Shown: piece by piece, positions 38,618 through 47,756 of the stretch | How the letters are laid out: the number at the start of each line of letters is the position of its first letter | Numbering within the stretch: the first letter of the stretch is position 1 | Assembly (NCBI RefSeq): GCF_023023025.1 | Contig: NZ_CP095481.1 | Coordinates: 930,001 to 994,000, forward strand | Direction: 5' to 3' | DNA length: 64,000 bases | Source: Amycolatopsis sp. WQ 127309 | Lineage (GTDB): Bacteria; Actinomycetota; Actinomycetes; Mycobacteriales; Pseudonocardiaceae | Program-made: the position numbers and the translations under genes | The notes under the pieces: model-generated | What the model was told of the DNA's origin: nothing | Seen by the model: only the letters and a program-made list of their open reading frames with translations | Databases searched by the model: none

Positions 38618-39538
38618 CTACCAGGAGAGTTCCTGGCAGCGGCGCGCGCAGTGCGGTGCCTCCACCTGCAGGGTCGCGTGCTCGATCGCGTAGCGCGTCG
38701 AGAGCAGGTTCTGAGCCTCGGTCAGCACGTCCGATTGCTGCGCCGGCGGCGCGAGCGTCAGGTGCGCGGACGCCACCTCCATGCCCGACGTCAGGGTCCA
38801 GACGTGCAGGTCGTGCACGTCCGCGACGCCCGGGAGAGCCGACAGCTCCGCGCTGATCGCGCCGACGTCGACGCCCTGCGGGGCGTGCTGGAAGAGGATG
38901 CGCAGCGCGCGGCGGGCCAGGGTCCACGTGCGGGGCAGGACGAACAGGCCGATCGCGACGCCGATGATCGGGTCCGCGTAGCGCCAGCCGGTGAGCAGCG
39001 TCAGCGCGCCGCTGACCAGCACACCGACCGAGCCGATCAGGTCGGCCAGCACCTCGAGGTACGCGCCGCGGACGTTGAGGCTCTCCTTCGCCCCCGAGCG
39101 CAGCACCGCGAACGACACGATGTTCGCCACCAGGCCGGCCGTCGCGGCCAGCAGCACCGGCAGGCCGGCCACCGCGGGCGGGTCGCTGATCCGGCCGACG
39201 GCCTCGACGAGGACGTACCCCGCGACGCCGAACAGCAGGATCGCGTTGCCCAGCGCCGCCAGCACCTCCGCGCGGTAGAGGCCGAACGTGCGGCTGACGG
39301 TGGGACCGGAGCGGCGGGCCAGGATGATCGCGGTCAGGGCCATGCCGACGCCGAGGACGTCGGTGAACATGTGCGCCGCGTCCGAGATCAGCGCCAGCGA
39401 GCCGGTCGCGAAGCCCACGACGAACTCCAGCACCATGAACCCGGCGCCGATGCCCAGGGCGATCGTCAGGCTCCGGACGTACCGGCCCGACGCGCTCGCC
39501 GGCGCGGCCGCCTGGCCGTGCCCGTGTCCGTGCCCCAT
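38618..39538 (-). CDS. Cation diffusion facilitator metal transporter, 306 aa
   Basis: Proton-driven efflux of Zn or a similar divalent metal. The His-rich N-terminus is MGHGHGHG; helix 2 has SDAAHMFTD (Asp53, His56, Asp60). Helix 5 has LEVLADLIGS, so the usual His of the HxxxD pair is Glu162. Six membrane segments and a C-terminal cytoplasmic domain (DVHDLHVWTLTSGMEVASAH). The upstream region has an AT-rich patch around 39573-39599 that could bind a metal-responsive repressor; none is encoded nearby. Confidence 0.9.
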   Translation of the reverse strand: MGHGHGHGQAAAPASASGRYVRSLTIALGIGAGFMVLEFVVGFATGSLALISDAAHMFTDVLGVGMALTAIILARRSGPTVSRTFGLYRAEVLAALGNAILLFGVAGYVLVEAVGRISDPPAVAGLPVLLAATAGLVANIVSFAVLRSGAKESLNVRGAYLEVLADLIGSVGVLVSGALTLLTGWRYADPIIGVAIGLFVLPRTWTLARRALRILFQHAPQGVDVGAISAELSALPGVADVHDLHVWTLTSGMEVASAHLTLAPPAQQSDVLTEAQNLLSTRYAIEHATLQVEAPHCARRCQELSW

Positions 39539-39715
39539 TTCGCCTCCGTTCCCGGTTCACCGTCGAGACCCAACATATAGTCGGATGCGCATATATGCAA
39601 CAGAGGGCAGCCTAAGTTCACCCATCCGAAAAGTACCCCGCACGCGCGCGCCGACCAATCCACCAGGAGGGGTTTCCCGCCTGGCGGACCGATTACGCTT
39701 CGGCGCTTCTTCCGG

Positions 39716-40816
39716 CTAGCGCACCAGCCGGAAGAAGCCGCGGACCTGCTGGACGAACAGCTCGGGCTGCTCCAGCGCGGCGAAGTGACCGCCGACGGGC
39801 AGCGTTTCGAACCACCGCAGGTCGGCGTAGCGCTGCTCCGCCTGCCGCCGCGACGGCCGCACGATCTCCTTGGGGAACACCGAAACCCCGGCGGGCACGG
39901 TGATCGGGGACAGGTCGCGGTCGGTGTTCTCCCAGTACATCCGCGCCGACGAGGCGGCCGTCGCGGTGAACCAGTAGACGGAGATCGCGTCGAGGAGCCG
40001 TTCGCGGGCGATGGCGTCCTCGGGCTGTCCCTTGTGGTCGGTCCAGGCCCAGAACTTCTCGGCGATCCAGGCGGCCTGCCCGGCGGGCGAGTCGGTCAGG
40101 CCGTAACCGAGCGTCTGCGGCCGGGTGCCCTGCTGCGCGGCGTAGCCGCTGCCGGTCCGCCGGAACTCCGCCAGGTCGGCGCGGGCCTGCCCTTCCTGCT
40201 CCGTCGGGTCGTCCCGGTCCAGCGACACGGGCGCGTAGTTGACGTGCACCCCGGCGACGCGCTCGTACCGCGCGAGCGCGTTGGTGACGGCGGCACCCCA
40301 GTCGCCACCCTGGGCGCCGTAGCGCGCGTAGCCGAGCGACGTCATCAGCGCGTCCCACAGCTCGGCGACCCGCGGGATCTTGAGCGCGGGCTTGTCACTC
40401 CACCCGAACCCGGGCAGCGACGGCGCGACGACGTGGAAGGCGTCGGCCGGATCCCCGCCGTGCGCCCGCGGATCGGTCAGCGGCCCGAGCACGTCGAGGA
40501 ACTCGGTGACGGACCCGGGCCAGCCGTGCGTGAGCACGAGCGGCAGCGCGTCCGGTTCGGGCGACCGGACGTGCAGGAAGTGCACGCCGACGCCGTCGAC
40601 GGCGGCCCGGAACTGCGGGAAGGCGTTGAGCCGGCCGGCGAAGCCGAAGTCGTACTCTTCGCCCCAGAACCGGCAGAGCTCCCGCACGTAGGCGAGCGGC
40701 GCCCCCTGCGACCAGTCGCCGACGGTCTCGGCCTCGGGCCACCGGGTCCGCCGCAACCGCTCCCGCAGGTCGGCGACGTCGGCCTCATCGAGCGGTACCC
40801 GGAACGGCTCAACCAC
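39716..40816 (-). CDS. Epoxide hydrolase (EHN plus alpha/beta hydrolase), 366 aa
   Basis: The N-terminal EHN domain (FRVPLDEADVADLRERLRRTRWP) precedes the hydrolase core with LTHGWPGSVTEF, PSLPGFGWSDKP and the nucleophile Asp in GAQGGDWGAAV (about residue 171). The late PVGGHFAALEQPE carries the catalytic His. This matches the microsomal/juvenile-hormone-type epoxide hydrolases. The GTG at 40816 with GAAGGAG five bases upstream is chosen. Stand-alone gene; substrate unknown. Confidence 0.9.
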   Translation of the reverse strand: MVEPFRVPLDEADVADLRERLRRTRWPEAETVGDWSQGAPLAYVRELCRFWGEEYDFGFAGRLNAFPQFRAAVDGVGVHFLHVRSPEPDALPLVLTHGWPGSVTEFLDVLGPLTDPRAHGGDPADAFHVVAPSLPGFGWSDKPALKIPRVAELWDALMTSLGYARYGAQGGDWGAAVTNALARYERVAGVHVNYAPVSLDRDDPTEQEGQARADLAEFRRTGSGYAAQQGTRPQTLGYGLTDSPAGQAAWIAEKFWAWTDHKGQPEDAIARERLLDAISVYWFTATAASSARMYWENTDRDLSPITVPAGVSVFPKEIVRPSRRQAEQRYADLRWFETLPVGGHFAALEQPELFVQQVRGFFRLVR

Positions 40817-40964
40817 GACAGCTCCTTCAGGTGGGCCTCCCACGCTATCGAGACGCCCACGAATGGATCAACTTCAGCCCCCTGACCAGCAAATTCGTTT
40901 TGCGGCGCCCTGCCCGCGCGGGTCACGGGGGATGCGCTAAGCTTCTGACGTCGCCCAGCGATGG

Positions 40965-41037
40965 GCCCTCGTAGCTCAGGGGATAGAGCACTGCCCTCCG
41001 GAGGCAGGTGTCGCAGGTTCGAATCCTGCCGAGGGCA
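40965..41037 (+). tRNA. tRNA-Arg (anticodon CCG)
   Basis: A full cloverleaf of 73 nt: acceptor GCCCTCG/CGAGGGC, D-arm with TAGCTCAGGGGATAGAGCA, anticodon stem CTGCC/GGCAG with loop CTCCGGA (CCG), T-arm with GGTTCGAATCC, discriminator A. CCA is not encoded. Reads CGG codons. Confidence 0.97.
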
Positions 41038-41058
41038 CCCAGATCCATTGCGCAAGAC

Positions 41059-41091
41059 CGGCCTCTACCAGCGAGAACGCGGTAGAGGCCG
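41059..41091 (+). terminator. Terminator after tRNA-Arg
   Basis: Perfect 11-base arms CGGCCTCTACC and GGTAGAGGCCG with an 11-base loop, 21 bases beyond the tRNA, followed by ACTCATTTCCTCC. Confidence 0.8.
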
Positions 41092-41145
41092 ACTCATTTC
41101 CTCCTCCGTGCCCCCCTGCAGCCGACCCGTCTCGGCTTGACAAGT

Positions 41146-41154
41146 TGTGGACAA
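41146..41154 (-). other. Consensus DnaA box, single
   Basis: TTGTCCACA on the - strand, in the gap after the tRNA and before the peptide gene. Only one box is present, so it is not an origin; it may titrate DnaA or be coincidental. Confidence 0.4.
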
Positions 41155-41204
41155 CCCGGCCCAGACCCGCCGCTGGACGGTTCCCGTGGGGTATGTCCCT
41201 CATG

Positions 41205-41210
41205 CATAAT
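41205..41210 (+). promoter_or_regulatory. Candidate -10 of the peptide/HExxH operon
   Basis: CATAAT, 36 bp before the GTG of the small peptide gene. The matching -35 (TTCCCG, 41181-41186, 18-bp spacer) is weak, so this is only a suggestion. Confidence 0.35.
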
Positions 41211-41245
41211 GGAACAACGCGATCGCGATAGGGAGGCTGGTCGGC

Positions 41246-41416
41246 GTGAGGTCAACCGATTCAGAGGTACACACGGAATTGCTCGATCTCACCGGAGTTC
41301 CCCTCGGGGAACTCCGCACGCTCCACACTCCATCGCTGAACACGGCAATCAGAAAAGTGTTCGACCGCTCCAGGCGAGTCGACGTCGACGAGATTCAAGG
41401 ACAGATTTCGATCTGA
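41246..41416 (+). CDS. Small FxSxx-like (FxsA-type) precursor peptide, 56 aa
   Basis: GTG start with GGGAGG nine bases upstream. Residues 12-39 read LLDLTGVPLGELRTLHTPSL and TAIRKVF, the arrangement typical of FxSxx-COOH precursor peptides (hydrophobic L-x-D-L-x-G-x-x-L-x-x-L leader then a helix). The tail is RSRRVDVDEIQGQISI, which lacks the terminal F-x-S-x-x. The following gene on the same strand, 74 bp on, is a HExxH peptide-modification protein. I infer a RiPP-like substrate whose acidic tail (Asp46, Asp48, Glu49) may be hydroxylated. No homology search was possible; a chance frame cannot be excluded. Confidence 0.6.
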   Translation: MRSTDSEVHTELLDLTGVPLGELRTLHTPSLNTAIRKVFDRSRRVDVDEIQGQISI

Positions 41417-41490
41417 TCCACGACGGACGATCCTGCGCCTGAATCTCCGTGATTCGCTTCAGGCGAACCGGCGAAAAGGAGCACAATCGA

Positions 41491-43275
41491 ATGCAGGCCG
41501 AACTGCCGCGTCACCGGCTGCCGTGGTCGTTCTTCGTCCAGCTCTGCACCGGGCCCGCATCGGCCGCCGTCATCGAAAACCTGCGCTCCGGGCAGCTCAG
41601 CCGGCGGAAACTGCAGGCTCGCGCACTGACGGAACTCCTCGCCACCAGGCCGGACAGCCCGGCGCACGCCTGGTCCGTCCTGGTCGCGGCCGACCGGCGC
41701 GATCCCGGCCTGGTCAACGAACTGCTGCTGCACCCCTCGGCCGGTGTCTGGCTCACCCGGACGCTCCGGAAATTGTCCGGAGCGGCCACGGACAGCACGC
41801 CGCTGCGGACCGACCTGGACTACCTCGCCTCGATCGCCGGTGCGGCGGCGACGCGCTGCGGGCTACCCTGCACGCTGGAAGTACCGGTGGTGCACGGGGT
41901 GATCACGCTGCCGACCGTCGGCCAGGTCACCCTGCCCTCGGCGTTCCCCGCGGGCCGCGCGGTCCTCGAAGTCTCGCCGGACGGCGCGGCGGCCGTGCGG
42001 ACACTCACCTCGAGCGCGTCTGTCACGTTCTCCGCACCGGAACCCAGCCCCGGATTCGCGCCCGTCACCCGGCACACCGCGACTTCGCACCGGCTCCGCC
42101 TTTCGATCGAAGTCGACGACCGCGGGCCCTACCGGACCTTTTCAGCGCCGATCGGCCCTCGCCCGCTCGACCCGCTCGAGTACGCCGAATGGACCAAACT
42201 GCTCGACGAGGCGTGGGACATCCTCACCACGCACTACCGGGGATTCGCCGAAGAACTGTCCACCGGTATGTCCACACTCGTTCCGCTGGAAAGCGAGAAC
42301 TCCATCACCGGCGCGTCTTCGTCCATCGCGTTCGGCGCGATCGCGATGACCCCGAAATATTCGGCCGTCGACTTGGCCGAAGCGCTCGTCCACGAACTCC
42401 AGCATTCGAAGCTGAACGCGCTGTTCGATCTCGTCGAACTGCACGACCCGGACTGCGATGAACTCTTCTACGCGCCGTGGCGTGACGATCCGCGTCCGAT
42501 CGGCGGCCTGCTGCACGGCGCCCTCGCGTTCGTGACGGCCGTGGAATTCTGGCGGGTGCAAGCCGAGCACGAACAGGACGACGAGCTGTACGCGCAGTTC
42601 AACTACGCCTACCGGCGACGGCAAGTGCGGCAGACGGCCGAGACGCTGCTCGCGTCGCCGGCGCTGACCGGGTTCGGCCGCCGGTTCGTCGCCTCGATCG
42701 CCGAGCGGTTGTCGGCCGTCGAAGACAGCGCGGTCACCGACGAGGTACGAGAAGTGGTGGCGAAGGTCGCGGACGAACACCAGGCCGCGTGGCGACTCCA
42801 GCACCTGCGCCCCGATGAGAACCAGGTCCTCGCCCTCGCGAAAGCCTGGTCGACCGGCGCCCAGGAACCTCCCGGCCCGCTCGGACCGGCCGTCGTCGTC
42901 CCGTGCCACCGGTCACTCACCCGGTCGCCTCGCTCCGATCTGCTCAAGCTGCGATTCCTGGGCCAGGAGAACGCGGTCCCACCCGCGCGAACGCGCAACC
43001 TGTCCACGGCCGACCTGCACTACGTGGCGGGAGACCGCGACCAGGCCCGGGCGGCCTACACCGCCACAATCCGCGCGAGCCCCCAGGACGACCAGGCATG
43101 GCTCGGGCTGGGGCTCACATCGCCGGCCGAAGCCGACGGGACGCGCAGCATCCTGCTCACTTCGCCGCACGTCGTCCTCGCCGTCCGGGACAAGTTGCTC
43201 GCCCGTAACCACCGGCTCGACCGGCCGGTCGAGCTGGTGCGCTGGTTGAACACCGCTTCCGTGCCCGCCGATTAA
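41491..43275 (+). CDS. HExxH-type putative peptide beta-hydroxylase, 594 aa
   Basis: The ATG at 41491 has AAGGAG eight bases upstream. The N-terminus HRLPWSFFVQLCTGPASAAV and LSRRKLQARAL is the usual start of HEXXH-motif proteins found with FxSxx and other RiPP precursors. The metal motif is LAEALVHELQHSKLNALFDL, with His301-Glu302 and His305. Acidic and His residues that could complete the site follow in LVELHDPDCDELFYAPWRDD. The C-terminal part has one TPR-like unit (LHYVAGDRDQARAAYTATIR). Databases name this group aKG-HExxH-type peptide beta-hydroxylase, so alpha-ketoglutarate and iron dependence is expected from the family rather than seen. The 3' end shares a hairpin with the convergent operon. 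Confidence 0.8.
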   Translation: MQAELPRHRLPWSFFVQLCTGPASAAVIENLRSGQLSRRKLQARALTELLATRPDSPAHAWSVLVAADRRDPGLVNELLLHPSAGVWLTRTLRKLSGAATDSTPLRTDLDYLASIAGAAATRCGLPCTLEVPVVHGVITLPTVGQVTLPSAFPAGRAVLEVSPDGAAAVRTLTSSASVTFSAPEPSPGFAPVTRHTATSHRLRLSIEVDDRGPYRTFSAPIGPRPLDPLEYAEWTKLLDEAWDILTTHYRGFAEELSTGMSTLVPLESENSITGASSSIAFGAIAMTPKYSAVDLAEALVHELQHSKLNALFDLVELHDPDCDELFYAPWRDDPRPIGGLLHGALAFVTAVEFWRVQAEHEQDDELYAQFNYAYRRRQVRQTAETLLASPALTGFGRRFVASIAERLSAVEDSAVTDEVREVVAKVADEHQAAWRLQHLRPDENQVLALAKAWSTGAQEPPGPLGPAVVVPCHRSLTRSPRSDLLKLRFLGQENAVPPARTRNLSTADLHYVAGDRDQARAAYTATIRASPQDDQAWLGLGLTSPAEADGTRSILLTSPHVVLAVRDKLLARNHRLDRPVELVRWLNTASVPAD

Positions 43276-43291
43276 CGGCGAGCACGGAAGC
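43255..43291. terminator. Shared terminator hairpin enclosing a stop codon
   Basis: GCTTCCGTGC (43255-43264) pairs with GCACGGAAGC (43282-43291), and CGCCG (43266-43270) with CGGCG (43276-43280). The loop ATTAA contains the TAA stop of the HExxH gene. It lies 8 bp from the stop of the convergent TPR gene and should end both messages. Confidence 0.75.
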
Positions 43292-43298
43292 GTGTGCG

Positions 43299-46200
43299 TC
43301 AAAGCTGCATGGTGTCGGTGTCGCAGTTGGCCCGCTCGGATTTGACCGCCGCGGCCACGGCCTGGTGCTGCTCGCCGAGGGCCTTGCGCAGTCCGGCGAG
43401 CGTGTTCGCGTGCAGGATCGTGGCCTCGTCCTCGCGGCCCATGGCGCGCATGTCGATCGAAAAGTTCAGGGCGATCGCCAGCGTGGCGGGGTGTTCCGTC
43501 CCGAGTACCCGGCCCGACCGCTCCAGGTTGGCGACGTCGAGTTCGTACGCTGCCTCGGTCTCGCCGAGCGCTTCGAGGTCGCTGGCCAGGTTGGTCACGC
43601 ACACCATGGTGGATGGGTGGTCGTGGCCGAAGACCCGCTGCAGCGCCGCGCTCGTCCGCTCGTCGATCAGCCGCGCCTGCTCGATGTCACCCATCAAGCG
43701 GAGGGTGATCCCCAGGTTGATGGCGGACACCAACGTGAACGGGTGTTCCGCGCCATGGGTATCGACGAACAGCTGGTGACTCGACTCGCCGAGCTTGCGA
43801 GCACCGGCCAGGTCACCCAGGTGCCGCAGGTCGGCAGCCATGCAGGTTTCCGACGTGATCGTGTCGAGGTGGCGGTCACCGTGCCGTCGGCGGTAGCGCT
43901 CGACGCATTCCTGCGAAAGCTCGAACGCCCCCGTGTGGTCGCCGGCCTTCCGCCGGGCGACGGCGAGGTTGCGCATCGCACCGATCGTGCGCGGGTGGTC
44001 GTCGCCGACGACCTCGCGCTGCCGCTTCAACGTGCCTTCCTGAAGCTCGCACGCCTCGACGTACTGGCCGCACTCACGAAGATCCATGGCCAGCGCGTTC
44101 AGGGTCAGGAACGTGTCGATGTGCTCCTCGCCCAGCGCGATCTTCTTGCGCCGCCAGACGTCTTCGTCGAGATCCCTCGCCTCGAAGAACTTGCCGACCA
44201 GGCGGAGCGTGCTCGCCAGGTTGCCGCCGGCGGCCAAGGTTGCCGGGTCGTCCTCGCCGAGCACCCGCCGCGACCGCTCGAGGATGTCCTCGCCCATTTC
44301 CAGTTCCCGGTCGAACCGGCCGAGGGACCGCATGTCCTGCCGCACGGTGCCGGCGACGTTCAGGAAGAGCTCGTTGTCCTCCCCCACGGTCTCCCGCACC
44401 AGATCGTAGGTGCGGTTGTTGAGCGCCCGGGCCTCTTCCGTTTGGCCGAGCCGCCACAGTGAGACACCCTGCAGCCGGGCCATGGCCAGCGTGTCGGGGT
44501 CACTCTCGCCGAACATCTCGGTCCACTTGGTCAACGCCTGCCGCGAAGTTTCGCGCGCGCCCTCGTAGTCACCGTAGCTGACGAGGTAGCGGACCAGATT
44601 GATCATCATCCGGCGCACCCACGCGTCGGACTGGCACTCCATCATCCGCGACACCATGGCGTGCGGGAGCAGCTCGGAGTACGTCTTCCAGTTGGCCGAG
44701 TTCTCCGGGTCGTTCGGGTCGCCGTGCACCAGGAGGATGTGGACGGCGTGCCGCATCACGTCGTGCTCGGCGTCGTCCAGTTTGTTCTTGAGCACGGTCT
44801 GGACCAACCGGTGCAGCTGGAGGGTGTTGCTCCGGTGGTCCAGCCGGGCCAGGCTGTACCGGCTGATCTCGCGGATCGCCAGGTTGAGCTTGATCGGCTG
44901 GCTGAACGCGGTGGCGAGATCATCGGGCACCGGCACGCCGCGCACCGCGGTGAACAAGTTCCGCGAGATGGGTTCCGGCCCGAAGAAGGCACACACCTGG
45001 AGCAATTGGAGCGCGGCCGGGTGCGACGCGCGAAGCTTGGCCAGCGGGACGTTCCACGCCGCGGCCACGGATCGCTGGTAGTCGGCCGAGCCTTCGCTCT
45101 CCGTCATCTCGGCCAGGTTCTGGTCGAGCAGTTCCAGGTATTCGGCGACGGGCATACCGGTTTGCGCGCGCCACGCCGCCGCCTGCTCGATGGCCAGCGG
45201 CAGGTCTCCGAGTGCCTCGGCGAGCCGGTCGGCGTCACCGTCGTTGATCTCGCCGCCGGCGCGGCGAAGCAGTTCTTTGCTCTCTTCGCGGGTGAAAAGG
45301 TCGACCTCGACCGTCCGCGCCACTCCGGACCATTGGGAGTTCCGGGAAGTCACGACGATATGCCCGGTTTCGCCGGCGACCGCCGGGAAGAACGGGCTCA
45401 CGATCTCCGGCCGGTCCGCGTTGTCGAAGACCAGTAACCAGCGTGAATAGGGATCGCCCTTGCGCAGTGCTTCCAGAACACTGGGCACCGCCGCGTCCGC
45501 CGTACCCGGAACTTGCAGGCCGAGCCGTTTGGCCAAGTCGACCAAGCTGCTCGAGATCTGCGACGGGTGCTCGGCGGGAATCCACCAGATGACGTCGTAG
45601 TCGTTGGCGTGGCGGTAGATGTACTCGACCACGGTCTGCGACTTGCCGACACCACCCATGCCGTGCAAGGCCTCGGGGAGCACCGCCGTCGCTCCGCCGG
45701 CCTGGACGAGCCGGGCCCTGAGCTGGTCCAGCAGATCGATCCGGCCGACGAAATCCGGGTTGCGCAAGGGAATCGTTCCCCAGATCTGCGGCCGTGATGT
45801 TCGCAGTGGACCTGAGGCGGCCGGTACAGGCGAGGCGGGAACTGTCACGGCGTCGTCTCCTCCGGAGGGGGTGGTGGTACCCGCGGGCTCACCCGACGAG
45901 GTCCGGGTGTCGGTCGTGGTCAAGGCGTGGTCCTCGAGGTCGGGTCCGGATTTCTGAATTGATCCAGAAACAGTGTCAAATACCACATTAGGGGCTCCGG
46001 AGGTACGGCCGCTCATCGCATCTGTGTGCGGAGCCAGATCCGCCTCGAGTTTCTTCGCGCGGCGCGCGTACCTGCCCGAGAGCGCGCGGAATACAGCTTC
46101 CTGAACACGCAGGTAGGGCACGTTTTCCGGAGAGGCGTCAAGCAACGACGCGGCATCCGGGTCGTCGACCGCGTCGCGGTAGTTCCGCAACGCCGCGATC

Positions 46201-47756
46201 CGGGCACCGGCGTACTGACCGAGAACACGAGCGACTCTCACAGTGGTGTCACGCCGCTCGCCGGAAAGGAGTTCCGCCCGGACTCCGTCCCGGAATTCGA
46301 AAGTCACTTCCGACGGATCGGCCGCGGCATGGTTTCGCGAGACCCGGTGGAGCAAACCGCCGAGGAGCACCTCGGCCAGCGCGGGAAGTCCGGAACCCGG
46401 GAGCAGCACGCGTTGCACGAGCCGCATGATCGGCAGGTTCAGGGGCGCGGCCGCGAGCAGGCCCGCCAGCTGGAAGGCCTGCTCGGACGCGTAAGTACGG
46501 AAGCGGAGCACCTGGTTCCGTGGCGTCACTTCTTCGGGTGGCTCGACTTGGCCCGCGGTGTCCAGCAGCCGCTTGCGGTGGTCGGGGTGGGCGAGCACGG
46601 CGGTCGTCTCGATCGTGGTCGCCGTCGAAACCAGTTTGGCCCAGTCCCGCAACCAGGCTTCCGACAAGGTCAGGACCGGAACGGCGACCGCGCCCTCGGT
46701 CGCCGCCGAAGGCATATCGCCGGCCGCGGGCGCGCCGGAGCCCTTGGTGTGGACCCGCAACCGGCGGTTGGGCACGCCAGGAGCGGACGCCGACAGCCGC
46801 AGCCTGCTGGGGGAAAGCCCACCCCACATCCACAGCCGCTGCGGGAGCATGTGCGCCACGGCCACGGGCATCTGCTCGGACCACCGGGCCAGCATTTCGT
46901 GGGCAACGCCGTCGTGCCAGGTCGTGCCGATCGCATCCGTCATGACCATGATCAACCTGCGCCCGGTCGGATCGGCGAGGTCCTTGGCCCGGTAGACCGC
47001 CCCGCCATTCCCTTCCGCGCGCAGAATGGGATCGCCGGCCGACGGCTCCGAACTGTCCATCAGGTGCACCCGCACGTCCCGGAAGGCTCCCTGCCTGCGG
47101 GCCAGGTTCCGGAACTCGCCGACGGTGTGCTGCCAGAGCTCCATCGACGGCGCGGTGTCCACCACGAGCGCGAGTTCGAACCGGTGCCACAGGTCCGGCT
47201 TCCAGACCGGTAACCACATCCCGTCGTCGGCGGCTCGAGTGGCGGTGGCTTCCTCGTCGAGGATCGTCGCCCACGGCGAGGGCGACGACCGCATGAGCGG
47301 CCGGAGCGCCCGGCTGATTTCCCGCGCCTGTGGCAGCGCGGGCGCGGTCGGCCAGTTCAGCGGCGCGGTCTCCCGGCCGTCGTCCGCTGTCACGCCCGCG
47401 GCGTGGACGAACCGGGTCGGCCCCGGCAGCCAGTCCTGCCTGCGCAGTGACGACGCCCCCGGGTCCGGTGGGGCATTCCCTCCCGCCGGACCGGTGTTGT
47501 CCGTGTCGTCCGGTTGCCGGGGAGCAGCGCCGGTGTCCGGCGTTTCGGGCGGTGCTTGGTCTGTCCCGTCGACCGCCGGCGGCGGATCCTTCTTGCCAGG
47601 CCTCGCCGGTTTCGCCGCCGCTCGCGGCACACCGAGCCGGCCGGCCAGCCACAAGATGTCCCGGGCCTCCCGCCACGAGAGGTCCCGCACGCGCAGCACC
47701 GGCTCAGCCGCGCCCGGTTCCCGGGGCGGCTGAGCTCCACTGGGCGTCGCGGTCAC
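43299..47756 (-). CDS. vWA-NB-ARC-TPR protein of the FxSxx system (FxsT-like), 1485 aa
   Basis: Starts at the GTG 47756 inside the MoxR stop (GTGA). Residues about 20-45 form a short helical segment (VRDLSWREARDILWLAGRL), followed by a proline-rich linker. A vWA-like domain lies at about 185-360, with a MIDAS-type loop LALVVDTAPSMELW (the SAV_2336 N-terminal type). The NB-ARC ATPase has Walker A GMGGVGKSQ at about 698-706, Walker B RWLLVFDNADRPE at about 773 and IVVTSRNSQW. From about 1040 to the end there are some ten TPR units of the LGxxHPxTL kind. STAND proteins of this type sense a trigger and oligomerise. It is last in the VMAP-MoxR operon. Confidence 0.85.
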   Translation of the reverse strand: MTATPSGAQPPREPGAAEPVLRVRDLSWREARDILWLAGRLGVPRAAAKPARPGKKDPPPAVDGTDQAPPETPDTGAAPRQPDDTDNTGPAGGNAPPDPGASSLRRQDWLPGPTRFVHAAGVTADDGRETAPLNWPTAPALPQAREISRALRPLMRSSPSPWATILDEEATATRAADDGMWLPVWKPDLWHRFELALVVDTAPSMELWQHTVGEFRNLARRQGAFRDVRVHLMDSSEPSAGDPILRAEGNGGAVYRAKDLADPTGRRLIMVMTDAIGTTWHDGVAHEMLARWSEQMPVAVAHMLPQRLWMWGGLSPSRLRLSASAPGVPNRRLRVHTKGSGAPAAGDMPSAATEGAVAVPVLTLSEAWLRDWAKLVSTATTIETTAVLAHPDHRKRLLDTAGQVEPPEEVTPRNQVLRFRTYASEQAFQLAGLLAAAPLNLPIMRLVQRVLLPGSGLPALAEVLLGGLLHRVSRNHAAADPSEVTFEFRDGVRAELLSGERRDTTVRVARVLGQYAGARIAALRNYRDAVDDPDAASLLDASPENVPYLRVQEAVFRALSGRYARRAKKLEADLAPHTDAMSGRTSGAPNVVFDTVSGSIQKSGPDLEDHALTTTDTRTSSGEPAGTTTPSGGDDAVTVPASPVPAASGPLRTSRPQIWGTIPLRNPDFVGRIDLLDQLRARLVQAGGATAVLPEALHGMGGVGKSQTVVEYIYRHANDYDVIWWIPAEHPSQISSSLVDLAKRLGLQVPGTADAAVPSVLEALRKGDPYSRWLLVFDNADRPEIVSPFFPAVAGETGHIVVTSRNSQWSGVARTVEVDLFTREESKELLRRAGGEINDGDADRLAEALGDLPLAIEQAAAWRAQTGMPVAEYLELLDQNLAEMTESEGSADYQRSVAAAWNVPLAKLRASHPAALQLLQVCAFFGPEPISRNLFTAVRGVPVPDDLATAFSQPIKLNLAIREISRYSLARLDHRSNTLQLHRLVQTVLKNKLDDAEHDVMRHAVHILLVHGDPNDPENSANWKTYSELLPHAMVSRMMECQSDAWVRRMMINLVRYLVSYGDYEGARETSRQALTKWTEMFGESDPDTLAMARLQGVSLWRLGQTEEARALNNRTYDLVRETVGEDNELFLNVAGTVRQDMRSLGRFDRELEMGEDILERSRRVLGEDDPATLAAGGNLASTLRLVGKFFEARDLDEDVWRRKKIALGEEHIDTFLTLNALAMDLRECGQYVEACELQEGTLKRQREVVGDDHPRTIGAMRNLAVARRKAGDHTGAFELSQECVERYRRRHGDRHLDTITSETCMAADLRHLGDLAGARKLGESSHQLFVDTHGAEHPFTLVSAINLGITLRLMGDIEQARLIDERTSAALQRVFGHDHPSTMVCVTNLASDLEALGETEAAYELDVANLERSGRVLGTEHPATLAIALNFSIDMRAMGREDEATILHANTLAGLRKALGEQHQAVAAAVKSERANCDTDTMQL

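Noticed and set aside
39601..39715. Possible small gene between the CDF and epoxide hydrolase genes
   Set aside because: No frame with a start signal and plausible composition; only a short CCAGG/CCTGG stem is seen.
40965..41037. tRNA 3' end as attachment site with a matching repeat near 50.3 kb
   Set aside because: I could not find the 3' segment repeated at the far end, nor an integrase.
41137..41154. TTGACA plus DnaA box as a replication origin or promoter
   Set aside because: Only one DnaA box, no AT-rich unwinding region, and no -10 at the right distance from the TTGACA.
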